From NCBI GenBank assembly GCA_030248215.1, contig JASANG010001679.1:62001-126000 (forward strand): 64,000 bases of DNA. The letters are read 5' to 3'. The position numbers and the translations under genes were made by a program. The stretch comes from Enoplolaimus lenunculus. Its lineage: Eukaryota; Nematoda; Enoplea; Enoplida; Thoracostomopsidae. The notes beneath the pieces are model-generated. The model did no database searches, was not told where the DNA came from, and saw only the letters and a program-made list of their open reading frames with translations. Below, piece by piece: positions 26,061 through 40,397 of the stretch. The stretch's first letter is position 1. Each line of letters starts with the position of its first letter.

Positions 26061-26874
26061 AAAAATTTTCGATAAGTTGGATAAATTATATATCACTGAC
26101 TCGTTTGGGAGACGTCTGATCGGAAAATATTTCAATATTCGTCTTAGCTCCGCAACCTGTGTCAAATGGTATATAATTTGTATAATTTTTCGACAAAAAC
26201 TTTGAGTCCAGTGAAGGAATTTGGAACCTTAAAATTCGAATTTTTTAAAATTTAAAGTTTTGGCATGGAATAAGCGGAGGAGGTCATCGGAACATCAGAA
26301 ACTCATGAGTGGAGCTAGTTTAACAAGTCACGCTTGTTTTTTTGTAAGTATATATTAAATCCCAATATACTTTTGGGTTATTTCTGACAGCGAAGCCTTT
26401 CAATTGCTGCAACCTCGCGAGCAAAGCGAGGTTGAAGCTAGACGTATTCCTGTGTTAAATCACACGGTAAAAGCAAGCTTTCAATTTTGAGCACGGTGAG
26501 TGAACCGAACAAGTTGCATATGTAGTTTTACATCGAATCTCGTGGCAAAGTTTCAATTCTGAAATTCATTTATATATTCATATGCTGCAATTTTCGCGTT
26601 TTTCGGACATATAATATGTCCTGGTGGACATATACACACGGTCACTGTTAATGTGTTGCATGAAAATTAGTTGGATGTCACCTAAAAACGTTATTTTATA
26701 CCATATTTACTTACAAATTATATTTAAGAATCGTTTAATATTTTTCCATTTTTTCCACCCCCTCAGAAAAAATTGAAAAAAGTGGAAAAAACCATTTTTT
26801 CCGGCCAACAACCCTGGCTCCGGCTACTTGGGTGGTGAAACCATTCAAATTATTCCAAAAATTTTTTAGACAAG

Positions 26875-27346
26875 CATTTCGGATATCCGGATACACCTTT
26901 CATTTCGGTAACATATCCGGATATTCGGTGCCCATCTATAGTCGTAACTTAGATTAGGCATATTCCTAGCCTAAACCGTTGAAAAAAGTGCAAATGGAAA
27001 CCAACAAACAATCAGAGTGTAAACGGGCTGCAAAAACAACGGAAATGGACAGTGATTGAAGTAATAGATTCGGATCTTGCAGTATAAAAGTTACAAATAT
27101 GTTTATTCTGTTTCACACAATTGCGGCTCACAAATATTCACCGGGCGTTCTAAAATTTTGAAGATAAAATAGCGGTTACATCGAAATTTCAAAGATTTGG
27201 ATTAATTTTGTAATTTTTATTTTATTTCGAAAAATTGCGGCATACACGTATTAATGAAAAACGTAAAAATAACGCAATTTCTGCTTTTCCGGAACTAAAA
27301 CGGACACCAAATTTTACCGGAAATGGATATCCGGTTACACCTTGCA
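26875..27346. repeat. CCGGATAT-family remnant
   Basis: CGGATATCCGGATACACC near 26881 and GGATATCCGGTTACACCTTGC at 27326-27346 mark worn CCGGATAT-family ends. The interior words (TTGCGGCATACACGTATTAATG, ACACCAAATTTTACCGG) recur at 52650-52880 and 43720-43915. Confidence 0.4.
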
Positions 27347-27872
27347 CACAATAGTCTAAAATCTAAGCCCACTCTTTCAGTCCCTTGAGAAAACAGGTCG
27401 GCCCTAAAGGTAACATGGGCAGTCAACGGTATGAAAGAAGCGGTAAAATATCTCGAAAAGTAAAATATTCATATTACACGGAAATCTATATCCCATTCAT
27501 GTGCGATGCCTATTTCTGACCCGGAAAAACAACACATACTTGCTTTATTTTACAAAAGCGTACGTATCAAAACATGCCATAATAGCAAGTAACGTTGCAT
27601 TTTTCCTCTTACGAGCAAAAAACTCAAAGCAACTAAATGTCGAGCCCTGATGACGCTTGAAATTCATATTTTTCTGGTATAGTTCACCACTTCCATTACA
27701 TTAGGTTGCCACTGTTGTGCGCTATCGACCCAACATATTTGATATCAATAGTCGGAAAAAATATTTCGTTCTGTTTCAAAGAATTTAAAATCAAAAATAA
27801 ATTAACTTCTGCATCCAAAAACTCTAGAAAACAAACTGCAGAAAAATAACATTGAATACAATAACAATGTTT

Positions 27873-30673
<2,801 letters not shown>

Positions 30674-33097
30674 GTTTGCAAAAATACTGCAATTGAAAAA
30701 TAATTACTTAACCAGTAGAAAGCTAAGTATATATATTATACTTATTTGAAAGAGCATTGCGGGTGGGACCCAGTGTGCACTCTGTATCACACTGGTACCC
30801 ACCCTCGGCATCTCTTGATCTCCTAGCTATGTCGTTTCTTGTCGTACAATCCCCCATCTTAGTCCCTGTCTTTCGAGTAAAATTCAACTGTGTCATTTAC
30901 GTACATTATTACATATATTTTATATTGTGTTTCCAGATACTAAATCCCCGCTTACCTACCAAATTTCATGCGCTCGTTACAATACGCTATTCCATTTCTG
31001 CCGATTCACCCTATTTCCCCCAGTTTATGCCAATATTTTCATGTCATTGTTTTCTGTGATCTCGTATATCACTATTTCTCTGTTTTCAGGTTTTGCATTC
31101 CCATTTCCTAACACTTTCCAGTGATCATTCCATTTGGAACCTTAGGTATTTTCTGCCAATTCTCACCCCATTTGTGCCTATTTGCCATATTTCTGTTTTG
31201 TGATAATTATCATTATTGTCGAAGTTTTCATATGTTTACCTATTGGCATAGCGAGGTTTTAGTGCGAATTTCATCATCGTTAACATAGCCATATTGCGTA
31301 TACATCCAGTTGCGCTCGGATAGTATTTTACTACGGATAAAACTTGTCAAATAGATCTTCATCGGAACCGGCATATTTTAATTACACGGTACAGTAGTTT
31401 TTAGGCTAGGGAAACACTCACATACTGTTTGGTATCATTTTGTGATTTGTGTAATTGTTGCCCGTAGGCACTTTAGACGGCTGCACCGCGCCCTGTGTCT
31501 GACCGATTTGGCCAAGAATTTATGTATCTGCTGCATAACCCGTGGCTTTTCGCGTGTATATCATTTTTCGGCCGCATGGCTCTGGTTCAAAAGTTATTAG
31601 TGTCCAAAAGCCACGGAAAACATCAATTGAAGTCACTCTGACTAGCGATCCTACGTTGTATTATTTAGTATTGTGTACTCGCTATTCGTCATTAAAACGA
31701 GCTGAACTGCGTGTTAATCCTGCATCTGAGCAATAGACATTCCAAAATATGCATAAACTGTGTTCCAGATCGATCGGAAACTAGACCCTACCCGCCTTCG
31801 GATCGGTCGAAATTCCCCATTTTTGAGCAGTCCTGATTTCACAAGCATCATGTCGGCGATATCATACACTTGCACATATCTATAAGGCAAATTAATCGCT
31901 GTCAATTGCAAATTTTAAACTTCAAAAGTATACTACCAATGTCCAGAGCCAGAGTGCTAATAGTTCCTCGATATGTGAATCCAAACCATTGACGAATCGT
32001 TAAACATTAATATAATTAATGTATAAAACTAGCTATGTTGTTTTTTGACTTATATAACACACCAAACAAAACAAACAATTTATTGAGCTACACCAACAGA
32101 TCATCTAGTGCTTTAATCTTAAAAATACAAATCATGCATACACTTCTGTACCAAAATTGCAAAGAGATATAGGCGCAGCGGAAACGGTTCAGAACACCTG
32201 CCTTTTCAAACATTTTGAAGTTTATCATTTAATCATTTATAAGTATTTCTTTGATAGGGTGTTAGTTCTTGCATGTATTTTTGCGCTACTTCGTTGAACG
32301 TCTATGTGTACGACTAGCAGAGACCAGTGCCATATATAGGTAACGGTATAAAATTTTTGCTATGCGTAGTGCTTTAGCTAGCATTGGCCAGCAACAGTTT
32401 ATCCGAAGCAAAAATCAACTGTATTCGGGGTGGTTTGAATCGCTGGCTCGCTATCGAGATCGGTCATGAAGAGTCTCGGTCAATTTTTGGTCATCACCGA
32501 AAAAAATTAAAATTTTCAAAATACTAATGTTTATCATAGTCTTTTTGTGTTTTTTCGTAATGCCTACTCGTAATTGTTGCGTAATTCATTCCTGGCTGTG
32601 TGTTTCGCGGTTTAATAAGTCAAGCTTTTATGTACCTTCTTGGTTTTTAGACGAGTATCATTTTTGTCAGATGCTGGACAGTCTCGTCTAGGTGGGGAGG
32701 GGCACTTAAAAAGTTTGTGTTCTGCGTTTTCTAAATATATGTGCTTTATGTCAGATTTGTTCGGTTTTGCTTCAATTTGTCTTTATTATATTATACTTAA
32801 GTAAAGTATATGTTTTATATACGTACTTATTTTTTATGTGTAGATAAAATAACTGTGTTGGTTACGTAAAAACTCGTTTCATATGTGAAAAATAATGTAA
32901 GTGTATGTTATCGAAGTACGGTAAACTTATTACGTTTGGGCTCTATTGTGCATAAAAACGATGTAATTTGACAAAATTCCGACGATTTTTTACGCAAGGG
33001 CCCAGCCTTATATATTAGAGCCGAAATAAAGTATAACTAGCCTAGTATCAAAAATTCTTAGTTGGTTAGTTGGGGGTATGGAGATCCCCCCCCCACC
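30674..33097. other. TMEM50 upstream region; otherwise no gene seen
   Basis: The start of this interval should contain the TMEM50 5' UTR and promoter, but I cannot place a TATA box or transcription start with confidence. A strong hairpin lies at 30760-30806. From about 32440 to 32690 there is a CCGAGA-family fragment (GGTCATGAAGAGTCTCGG). The rest is AT-rich sequence with no recognisable exon. Confidence 0.4.
30760..30806. promoter_or_regulatory. Hairpin just upstream of TMEM50
   Basis: GGGTGGGACCCAGTGTG faces CACACTGGTACCCACCC across a ten-base loop. All but one or two positions of the 17-bp stem pair. It lies about 90-130 bases upstream of the TMEM50 ATG, so it could be in its 5' UTR or promoter. 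The function is unknown, and it may equally be a repeat remnant. Confidence 0.4.
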
Positions 33098-33796
33098 AGG
33101 GATGTGAGTCTCGGTCTCGGTAAGTCTCGGGATTTGGCAGGTCTCGGTCTCGGTTTTTTGAGTCTCGGTTGTTTGGAACCGAGACCGGAAGTTCAGAATT
33201 CAGCAAATGCTGGTGAACCTATACAAAGTCGACTAGTTTAAAAGTTTTTAGCAGACATAGTGACGAATTAATATGGTAATTTAGTGTTGTTGTTTGGGCT
33301 CGCGAATTGTGAGCAAATTGTATTATAATAGTATTATTTAGCGTTTTGCTGAAGCTCGTGCATTTTGTGCTAATACACTCGATTCATGCAGTTTTATGCT
33401 TTTGCGAAAATCTTTTTAAAATTCACTCTATCATAACAGAACAGCAACCAGCACCACAATCATATATTGAAATTCAAGGATGTACGTTTCCTAACTGAGC
33501 AGAATCGAGACCTGACTCCATTGAATGTTTGCATCGTTACGAGAATATAGATATTGTATTTAACAACACTAGACGGTAATATTTTAGCGCTATAATGGGA
33601 TACAAATGCAGTTAAGAAAATCACAAAAAACTTTGAAAACCGCAAAAAACCTTCAAAAAAGAATTAAACTAATTTACTTTAAAAATTCAAATTTTTTTCG
33701 ATAATGATCAAAAATTGACCGAGACTGAGACTTTTCTTGACCGGTCTCGGTTGTCGGGTCTCGGTCTCGGTTTTTTACCGAGACCGCCCATCCCTG
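33098..33796 (+). mobile_element. CCGAGA-family MITE, near complete
   Basis: The left end reads CAGGGATGTGAGTCTCGGTC and the right end reads ACCGAGACCGCCCATCCCTG, each with reiterated CTCGGT/CCGAGA words. The flanks CCCCCCAC and CCCCACAC agree at 6 of 8 positions but are low complexity, so the duplication is unproven. The 699-bp body has no long frame. Confidence 0.6.
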
Positions 33797-34105
33797 CCCC
33801 ACACATAGATACAATTATGTCATCTATGGGCGCCCCCCCGTATATATTAAGAATTCTAAAAACCATAAAATTATGGGCGAGTATTACTTATAGGGGCGTA
33901 ACAGTAGATTTAGCGTATTCCTAAGCCTGAACCTAAGCTTACGCGTTGCAAAAAGGTGTTCCTAAGCCGAAGCAAAAAATGTAATCTAGAATCTAAACTT
34001 ACTTTTTTATAGACCCACCAGAAACGTGAACGCCCCTTATAGTAACATGGGCCAAGTTATGCGGCTGACATTGCGTTGATATTCTGAAAAAATTGCATAC
34101 ATATC

Positions 34106-34762
34106 AGGTTGCAAAGCGGAACTGGATAATGCCGGAATTGGAACAGCAAATTTATACCGGAATTGTAATCGGAATTGGAACTAAAAATTTTGTACTGTAC
34201 GGGTAATTTGTTTTGACAAAGCAATGTTGATTTAGGGTGTCTGTTAGCTGGCAATAATTTTCAAAAAGGTCGCATGAACAAATTGGCGATGGTTTTTGGT
34301 TCTGTAAAGCTAAACTACAATCAATTATTGATAAGTTAATTCGTCGAAAGCAATTTAAGAGATAAATAATACAGAATTTCATGCAACGTTTCACAACAAG
34401 TAAGATTAAAATTAAAATTTCAAAATTCCGATTCAGATTGATAGTGAAATCGGAATCGGAACTCCTTTTGAATCGGAATTCCGGTTGTGCCCTGCATATA
34501 TCTGAAATTTGCAACATGCAAGATTCGGATTCGGTGCCACCCTGGTGCAGTACCATGTTAAACCTTGACATTCGCCGAAAATAAACCATCGGCGGTAGAT
34601 TTCGCTTCCGTGGATTATGAAAATCTAAAATAAGCAGATTAAGTGAATACCTATCTCCAACTAGGGTTATTTTACCAATAATATTACAAAAAGAAAATTA
34701 AAATAATTTTTCATTGGTATGCAATTTTCATTTTCCAGTTCCGGTAAGGGTTGCACCCTGCC
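34106..34762. repeat. Composite of CCGGAA- and CCGAATCC-family MITE pieces
   Basis: CAGGTTGCAAAGCGGAACTGG opens the block and CCGGTAAGGGTTGCACCCTG closes it near 34760. Inside lie ATTCCGGTTGTGCCCTG and GATTCGGTGCCACCCTGG, which are right ends of two families. The layering suggests at least two insertions. No flanking duplication was established. Confidence 0.4.
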
Positions 34763-35035
34763 CACCACCTTTAAGCTGTTTTCGGCAGTCTAACAAACTG
34801 CACTAAATTTATACACCAATGTTCTGTGGACGACTTCAATTCTCGGCATCTGCCCAAAAACGGATCAGTTGTCTTCCAATCAGACTCCGCACAGTGCACA
34901 TATATACTTGAATCAGACATAATCCGTAAATTTGGACCGAAATTAAACATACAAATTCAAACGTATTTAGGTACAGAATTTTAACCTGAATTGCAACGAT
35001 TTAAAATATGGCAGATTAATTTTTGTGTATATATT

Positions 35036-35110
35036 AGAGATGTCCCGGGGCCGCACCTCGACCCCGGTACCGGGACCCGGACCGCAGAGCCGGGGTCATA
35101 CGTGCCAAGG
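35036..35110. repeat. CCCCGG-word repeat fragment
   Basis: AGATGTCCCGGGGCCGCACC leads into CCCCGGTACCGGGACCCGG. The GATGT start followed by a reiterated GC word resembles the one-ended CCGATA and CCGAGA families, but with yet another word. No right end was found. Confidence 0.35.
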
Positions 35111-35159
35111 ACTAAATCAACCGGAAAAATGCTTACCTATCTGCTCGAATGCTAAATGA

Positions 35160-35570
35160 AAAATAGGAATGTGCCGGTACCGATACGGATTCTTATTTTG
35201 AATGTTTGCCGATGCCGATTGCAACTTTAATACACCATACTTAATAAACAGATAGGATACGTACTGCATATATCATTATTATGAAGACTTAAACCGTCCG
35301 TAACCGTCGTAAACGATTATAATTTTATAAGAACAGTTCATTTCAATTAATTTTTTCAAACACAAACGCAAAAGAGATAATAGTTTTCCTGACCAGGCAC
35401 ACAGATACGTATGCGCCCAGAATTTCAACTGATAGCATTCCAACCTGGGTGCACCGGAAATCCGGTTCTGGCAGTTTTTGACCTTTCGGTTCCGGTAAAT
35501 TTTACCGGAATTAAAAAGTTCCGGTAGGTATTAAAATTTGGTCGGTGGAAATTAAAAGATATGTTAATAA
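35160..35570. repeat. CCGATA- and CCGGAA-family MITE fragments
   Basis: From 35160 the text GGAATGTGCCGGTACCGATA and the body words AACAGATAGGATAC match the CCGATA family. From about 35446 CTGGGTGCACCGGAAATCCG and CCTTTCGGTTCCGG match the left end of the CCGGAA family. Both are incomplete. Confidence 0.45.
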
Positions 35571-35619
35571 AAAAATGACGATAAAAATTAAGTGTATTTC
35601 ATTCGTATGGCATATAACA

Positions 35620-36195
35620 GGGATGTGCGGTCTCGGTCAAAAGCCGCGCCCGAGACCGAGACCCGACAACCGAGACCGAGACCCGACAACCGAGACCGAG
35701 ACCCGACAATCGAGACCGAGACTGTTCTGACAAACACGGATACCCGACAACCAGGGTGCAACCGGAATTCCGGTTCCGGCATTTTTTCACCTTCCGGTTC
35801 CGGTAAATTTTTACCGGATTTAAAAATTCCGGTGTTATAATTTGGCCGTTTTCTTAACTTTGCTAATTTTTAAGAATCTCTTTTGAAAGCCACTTGTACT
35901 CAGAATATAAGCCGTTGATGGTGGATTTCACTTCAGTCGACGACGAAAATCTAAAGTACAACAAATAAAATAAATACCTATGTTCGACTAAGGTTGTTTC
36001 ACAAATAATAGAGCAAAAAATACGATTAAAACGAAATTTTTGGTAAAATGCATTTTTCATTTTCCGGTTCCGGTTCCGGTAAAATTTTCAAATTCCGGTT
36101 CCGGTAAATTGTAATTCCGGTTGCACCCTGCCGACAACCGAGACCGAGACCCGACAACCGAGACCGAGACTGTTCTGACAAACACGGATACAGGA
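35620..36195 (+). repeat. CCGAGACC tandem array, split by a MITE
   Basis: A 16-18-bp unit, GACCGAGACCCGACAACC, repeats about four times from 35640 to 35715 and again at 36131-36170 after the MITE at 35752-36130. Before the insertion this was one array inside a CCGAGA-family element, starting GGGATGTGCGGTCTCGG near 35621. Confidence 0.65.
35752..36130 (+). mobile_element. hAT-like MITE, CCGGAA family, with perfect 8-bp TSD
   Basis: The termini are CAGGGTGCAACCGGAATTCC and TAATTCCGGTTGCACCCTG. The identical 8-mer CCGACAAC lies at 35744-35751 and 36131-36138. The 379-bp copy is almost the same as 21161-21521. It landed inside the CCGAGACC array, and its duplication is the array's own word. Confidence 0.88.
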
Positions 36196-36359
36196 ATATA
36201 ACACGAACCCACACCAAGGACTCCGGTTAAATACAGTGCGCTTTCAGTGGCAAAACTACGCTTTAATAGTAAATGCTTTTACCGGAAACGGAACCGGATA
36301 CCGAATATTTTATGTATATGTTAAAATAATTTAATTTCTGGTGGAACCTTGATATAAAC

Positions 36360-36477
36360 CAGGGTGCAACCGGAATTATACAATAATTTGCCAGAAAAAA
36401 CACCGTATTTTTACCTGAAACAAATAGTGAAAAATACCGGATTTTCCTACCGGAACCGGAATTCCGGTTGCACTCTG
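36360..36477 (+). mobile_element. Miniature CCGGAA-family element, 118 bp
   Basis: It starts CAGGGTGCAACCGGAATTAT and ends GGAATTCCGGTTGCACTCTG. The flanks ATATAAAC and ATATAACA are similar but not identical. It appears to be an internally deleted MITE. A CCGAATCC-family fragment follows at about 36490-36570. Confidence 0.6.
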
Positions 36478-37176
36478 ATATATAACATGTTCGGATTTGG
36501 TTTCAGATTAGGCAAAAAGTTAAAGATTCGAAATTGGATTCGGATTCAGTTTTGAAAAAACCGAATCCAGCACTGTTTGTGTTCGAAATTGAGTGGGAAC
36601 ATTGAATCATTTTTCGAAAACGTTTAATACTCATATTTTGCTCGAGCCTCGGTCAATGTTTCAATGAATTCTGGTACCGATATTTCAAACAATACGTATT
36701 TCTATTGGCTACATAACATTACATTTGCTAAGCTAATATATCCAACGGCTATACTTTTAAATTTATACAGTAATTTTATGTAAATAACTAATAATAAGAT
36801 TTTTCAAGGTCATTGTTCGGAATCGCATTGGGCAAAATCGCAATTTGTTTGGAATCTTTTTCGGCATAATCGCAATCAAATTGGAATCGGTGAAATCCTG
36901 GGACGAATAAGACTCATTTCTTTTGCCTAAATTTACAACAATATTTAATAAATACGTATATTAATATTATGTATCATATTTTAAATCAAATACGTATACA
37001 CGTATTGGTCGATTATTCAATTAATTGCTCGTTGGTTTTTCTCGTGAATATTAAAATATATATGTAGAACGTGCATTTAATCATTTATTTTCAGGGTTAC
37101 TTTATATTTCGCAACTGTACAACTGTCGCGTTTTGCGATTTTCAGTGTCTTTTGCTTTGTTATTAACTTTCATCAG

Positions 37177-37249
37177 GGGTCTTGCGACGATTCTTCTGGT
37201 AGTGAAGTCGGTCCGGAAGGTTTTTGTGACAAAGAATCTGGACTTTGTG
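37177..37249 (+). CDS. Possible orphan exon, unidentified
   Basis: After a good acceptor (TTAACTTTCATCAG) 73 bases read GSCDDSSGSEVGPEGFCDKE and on to GLC, ending at a consensus donor GTATGT. The composition looks like secreted or acidic coding sequence, but no family is recognised and no partner exon was found on the plus strand. The hAT-like element at 37260 begins 11 bases past the exon end. It could be a chance frame. Confidence 0.22.
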
Positions 37250-37259
37250 GTATGTTACG

Positions 37260-39301
37260 CAGGGCCGGATTAAAGTGTTGGGTGGCCTGGGCCCCATATG
37301 ACTAGCAGGCCCATTTGTTAACCATCTTAAAATAAATTATGCCAGAAGTACGAAACAAACTTTACGACATAAGAAGTGTTATAGATTTGTGCATTGAAGC
37401 AGGTATGGGCGGTCTCTTCTCCACAAGTTTCGAGATTTGGCTGGTCTGGCTTTTCTTGAGTCTCGGTGTTGCAGATCGAGACCAAAGAGGTGAAAATGCG
37501 ATAACCAATTGCTATTAGTCGAGGTAGTTTGACTTAATGGAAGGACACAACAATGTTTACTTGTGTGAACAAATAAAATTATGTTCTTGTTTACTTCATT
37601 CAACACTATGACTGTTTTAATGAAGTCTGAAGTTCCTTTAGTGATTATTTTACTATATAATGACATGAATAGCTTAGGCTTAGGATTATGCTTCAGCCTC
37701 GGCATAGAGATGTGTAAGTAAATAAGAAAATAAAATTGCACAGCACAAGAAAAGTGAATAATCTGTTTACAGAGTTGATCATCAAGTAATGTTTTCATTA
37801 ATATTGGCACTGACGGTCGCATATATACCGCTTAAACTCATTTTCATATATGCGCAACGTCTGTTTTATAATTGGAGTTGGAGATAGTTTTGTGGACGTT
37901 TTGAATCGTTGCGTTTATGCCACCATTCCAAAGTGATAAGTAAAGTAAAAAAATAAAATTTGACGGCGATTTATCACTTTAGTTGTTTGAATAATGGCAA
38001 CTCTGAGTAGATAAAAATATTTAAATCTATTGTTGGTATAGGTAACGGTTAAAAATTGACCGAGACCGAGACCATAAATCTCGATTTCTGTCTCGATCTC
38101 GCTTTTTTGACCGGGACCGCTCATCCTTGCTTAGAGAAGTCACTTACGTATGTCTCCACCGAAGTCTAAAAATTTTCTTACGTCCAAGAATGGACTGTGC
38201 GGGTCCAGTTTCCTTTACCTTTTTTACTTTTTCGACCACCCTATTTTTATACCAAAAGTTCCTTTCAACACACTGTTCATTTCAGTTCGGACCACGTTTG
38301 TGTGAGGTAGGTTGGTAATGAATCCACGATTTGACCGAATCCGAATTTTGCATGTTGCAAATTTCAGATATATGTATGGGATTTGTGACCTGAAATTAAA
38401 ATATTGATTTATATAATAAACCATTTTAAAACTTTTATTGTTTAAAAATAAAAACCATTGTCAAACATTGTTAGAATCGGCTTTTAGATTCGGATATTTC
38501 ACATCCGAATTCGAACCGTAAATTTTTGCCGATTTCGAACCTTGGTTGCCGCCCTGCTGTGAGCAGTTAGAGCGCCCCGGTGGTCATATGTTTCATCCAG
38601 GAGCAGGAATGGACTAGGATATGAGTCTCCTAGCCCCGAAACTTGTGGCAGTGTTGTAGTATAGCCGTGGTCCTCAAATCCGGCTTGCAGCCTTTTAGAA
38701 GTTGCCTGTCTGTTAAATAAAAATCAGTCTAAAATAGTTCGATGATCACGGATAAGGATTGTAGATACAAGATCACTTTAGGTCTAAGGGCGAAGTTCTT
38801 GTCCTGAATGCATCTAATTTGACTACGCAACTTTCCAGCGTATTACCCTAAGTTTGGGATCACCAAAGATAAGTTGCATAGGCTTAGCTGCCGGGTCGCA
38901 ACCTTGTAAAAACCATAAAATAAGGTGAAGGATTTCTCAACGTTGAGGAAAGAATTTTGTACGCCCAGTATATAATCGGGCCGAAGAACGCAATCAGTAC
39001 TCTCCTAAAATCCCGTAGTGGCAGGGCCGGCCTTAGAATCAGAATATTCAGGGGTCCCTCAAACAGTTTGAGAACGCCCATCAATAAAATGTTTCGCAGT
39101 TCTGTAACTTCATGGTCCGCGAACTAATTTTAGTTCGCCAAGATGGGGCACCCCAAGGGTAGAGGGACCTTTTGGGGTTTGGGTGGCGCTTCTGCCGGCA
39201 CTGCATGATGGTTTTGATGGATTATTATGTATTGAGACATATCGTCGGTTTTCGATTGGTGGGAGGTCCGGGTCGCTTGGCTCCCCTTTAATCCGGCGCT
39301 A
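37260..39301 (+). mobile_element. hAT-like TIR element, about 2 kb, non-coding
   Basis: The left end is CAGGGCCGGATTAAAGTG and the right end is CTCCCCTTTAATCCGGCGCTA, which form an inverted pair. The flanks ATGTTACG (37252-37259) and ATGGTACG (39302-39309) agree at 7 of 8 positions. No transposase was recognised. The interior holds other repeats, including a CCGAGA-family copy at about 37404-38130 and a second GGGCCGGCCTTAGAATC terminus near 39025. CAGGGCCGG ends are common in hAT elements. Confidence 0.6.
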
Positions 39302-39539
39302 ATGGTACGTTAGATAAGCGCGTAACCTAATGATAGGTTTTTGTTTTGGTGATTGTCACATATGGAGTTGCTATGCTAGGTATTCATGTCTTGGCACTTG
39401 TTTTTTGTGGTGTTTGACCACTGGGTACGAACACGGAAACCGCATATTTCTTATAATATTGTGAAATGTTTGAGGTTATGTTTTGCTGACAGGGTATTTC
39501 TTTGTTACGTTAAAGTCTGGGAAGTTGATATGCTTGCAC

Positions 39540-39593
39540 CAAGGTGCAACCGGAATTCCGGTCCCGGTAGGATAATCCGGTTGTTGCACCCTG
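39540..39593 (+). mobile_element. 54-bp micro-MITE of the CCGGAA family with perfect TSD
   Basis: The element runs CAAGGTGCAACCGGAATTCC to CCGGTTGTTGCACCCTG, so it is little more than two joined termini. The identical 8-mer GCTTGCAC is at 39532-39539 and 39594-39601. Confidence 0.85.
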
Positions 39594-39736
39594 GCTTGCA
39601 CGCGATTGAATTGTGTCGACCCACGCCTCCTGCCTCTGCTCCTTCGCGTTTACAAACTAATTCCACACTGATGGGAATTTTCAGTAGTCTAATCCTTGAC
39701 TGGCGTGCGTAATACGGTTTGTTAACTATGTACCAA

Positions 39737-40293
39737 AACGCATTTGAACCGGACTGTGGACAGGCACCGCACAAAAGGGTGACAACAAAGGTTCGGATTC
39801 GGCAAAAATTTGTTGTTGGGATTTGAATTCGGATACGGTTGAGAAAAAACCGAATCCAACAATGTTATGCAATATGTTTTTTTTATTTTTAAGCTTTAAA
39901 ATTTTTTAGTAACTTGTTATATAAATGATATTTGTTTCAAGTCATAAATCTCAGAACTGAGGTCGGGCATGGAATATGTTATCGTTTAAAACTTGTGCGG
40001 CTGCCAATGCGTTGTTATTCTGAAACAAATTATACATATATCCGAAATTTGCAACATGTCTGGATTCGGATTGGGCAAATTAGCGCTGTATTCAAATATT
40101 CGGATTTAGTCAAGTCGTGGATTCGGTGCCACCCTGCAGCACAACACGACTCATCTGGTTAACTGTCCTACAAACCGCACGACCCTTCAAAACTAGCGAT
40201 TTATGGTGTCGCCTTGTGGACATTGCAAAACCTCTTGGTCTTCAAATTGATGAGCGCCGGCTAACACAGCAACATAGACGTAAAGCATTATGA
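39737..40293 (+). pseudogene. hAT transposase C-terminal remnant, split by a MITE
   Basis: Outside the MITE at 39775-40136 a plus-strand frame stays open to a TGA at 40291-40293. It reads in part RPFKTSDLWCRLVDIAKPLG and [17 protein letters not shown]. This resembles the region before the dimerisation domain of ZMYM1/THAP12-like hAT transposases, where a D-L/I-W...A...G stretch precedes an R-rich QQHR-type motif. The assignment comes from pattern memory only. The fragment has no upstream catalytic part in this window, and a second frame is also open over much of it. It lies about 100 bases before the NDPK start codon. Confidence 0.35.
39775..40136 (+). mobile_element. hAT-like MITE, CCGAATCC family, with 8-bp TSD
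   Basis: The left end reads AAGGGTGACAACAAAGGTTC and the right end reads GGATTCGGTGCCACCCTG, with GATTCGG/CCGAATCC words inside. The flanks CCGCACAA (39767-39774) and CAGCACAA (40137-40144) agree at 7 of 8 positions. It interrupts an older open frame. Confidence 0.65.
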
Positions 40294-40397
40294 ACTTTGT
40301 GACAGTTTATCTCTGTGGTTATAAATGGTATACATCTATAACCGTACTATTTTCAGGATTGAAATCCTCACTTGATCTGTATCAACAGTTCAGTTTA

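Larger units (their letters stand above)
22225..27872. other. Gene-poor interval between NUP153 and TMEM50
   Basis: I see no exon with recognisable protein similarity in this 5.6-kb interval. NUP153 and TMEM50 converge on it, so it should hold only their 3' ends. It contains an ATT microsatellite, several MITEs and stretches (24840-25080 and 26040-26280) that share a motif like GGACCTTAAAATTC and belong to a dispersed repeat also seen near 50820. A possible TMEM50 poly(A) signal (TTTATT on +) is at 27544-27549. Confidence 0.5.

Noticed and set aside
35640-35715. Direct repeats considered as a CRISPR-like array
   Set aside because: The units abut without spacers and consist of the CCGAGACC word of a MITE family. 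The genome is animal.
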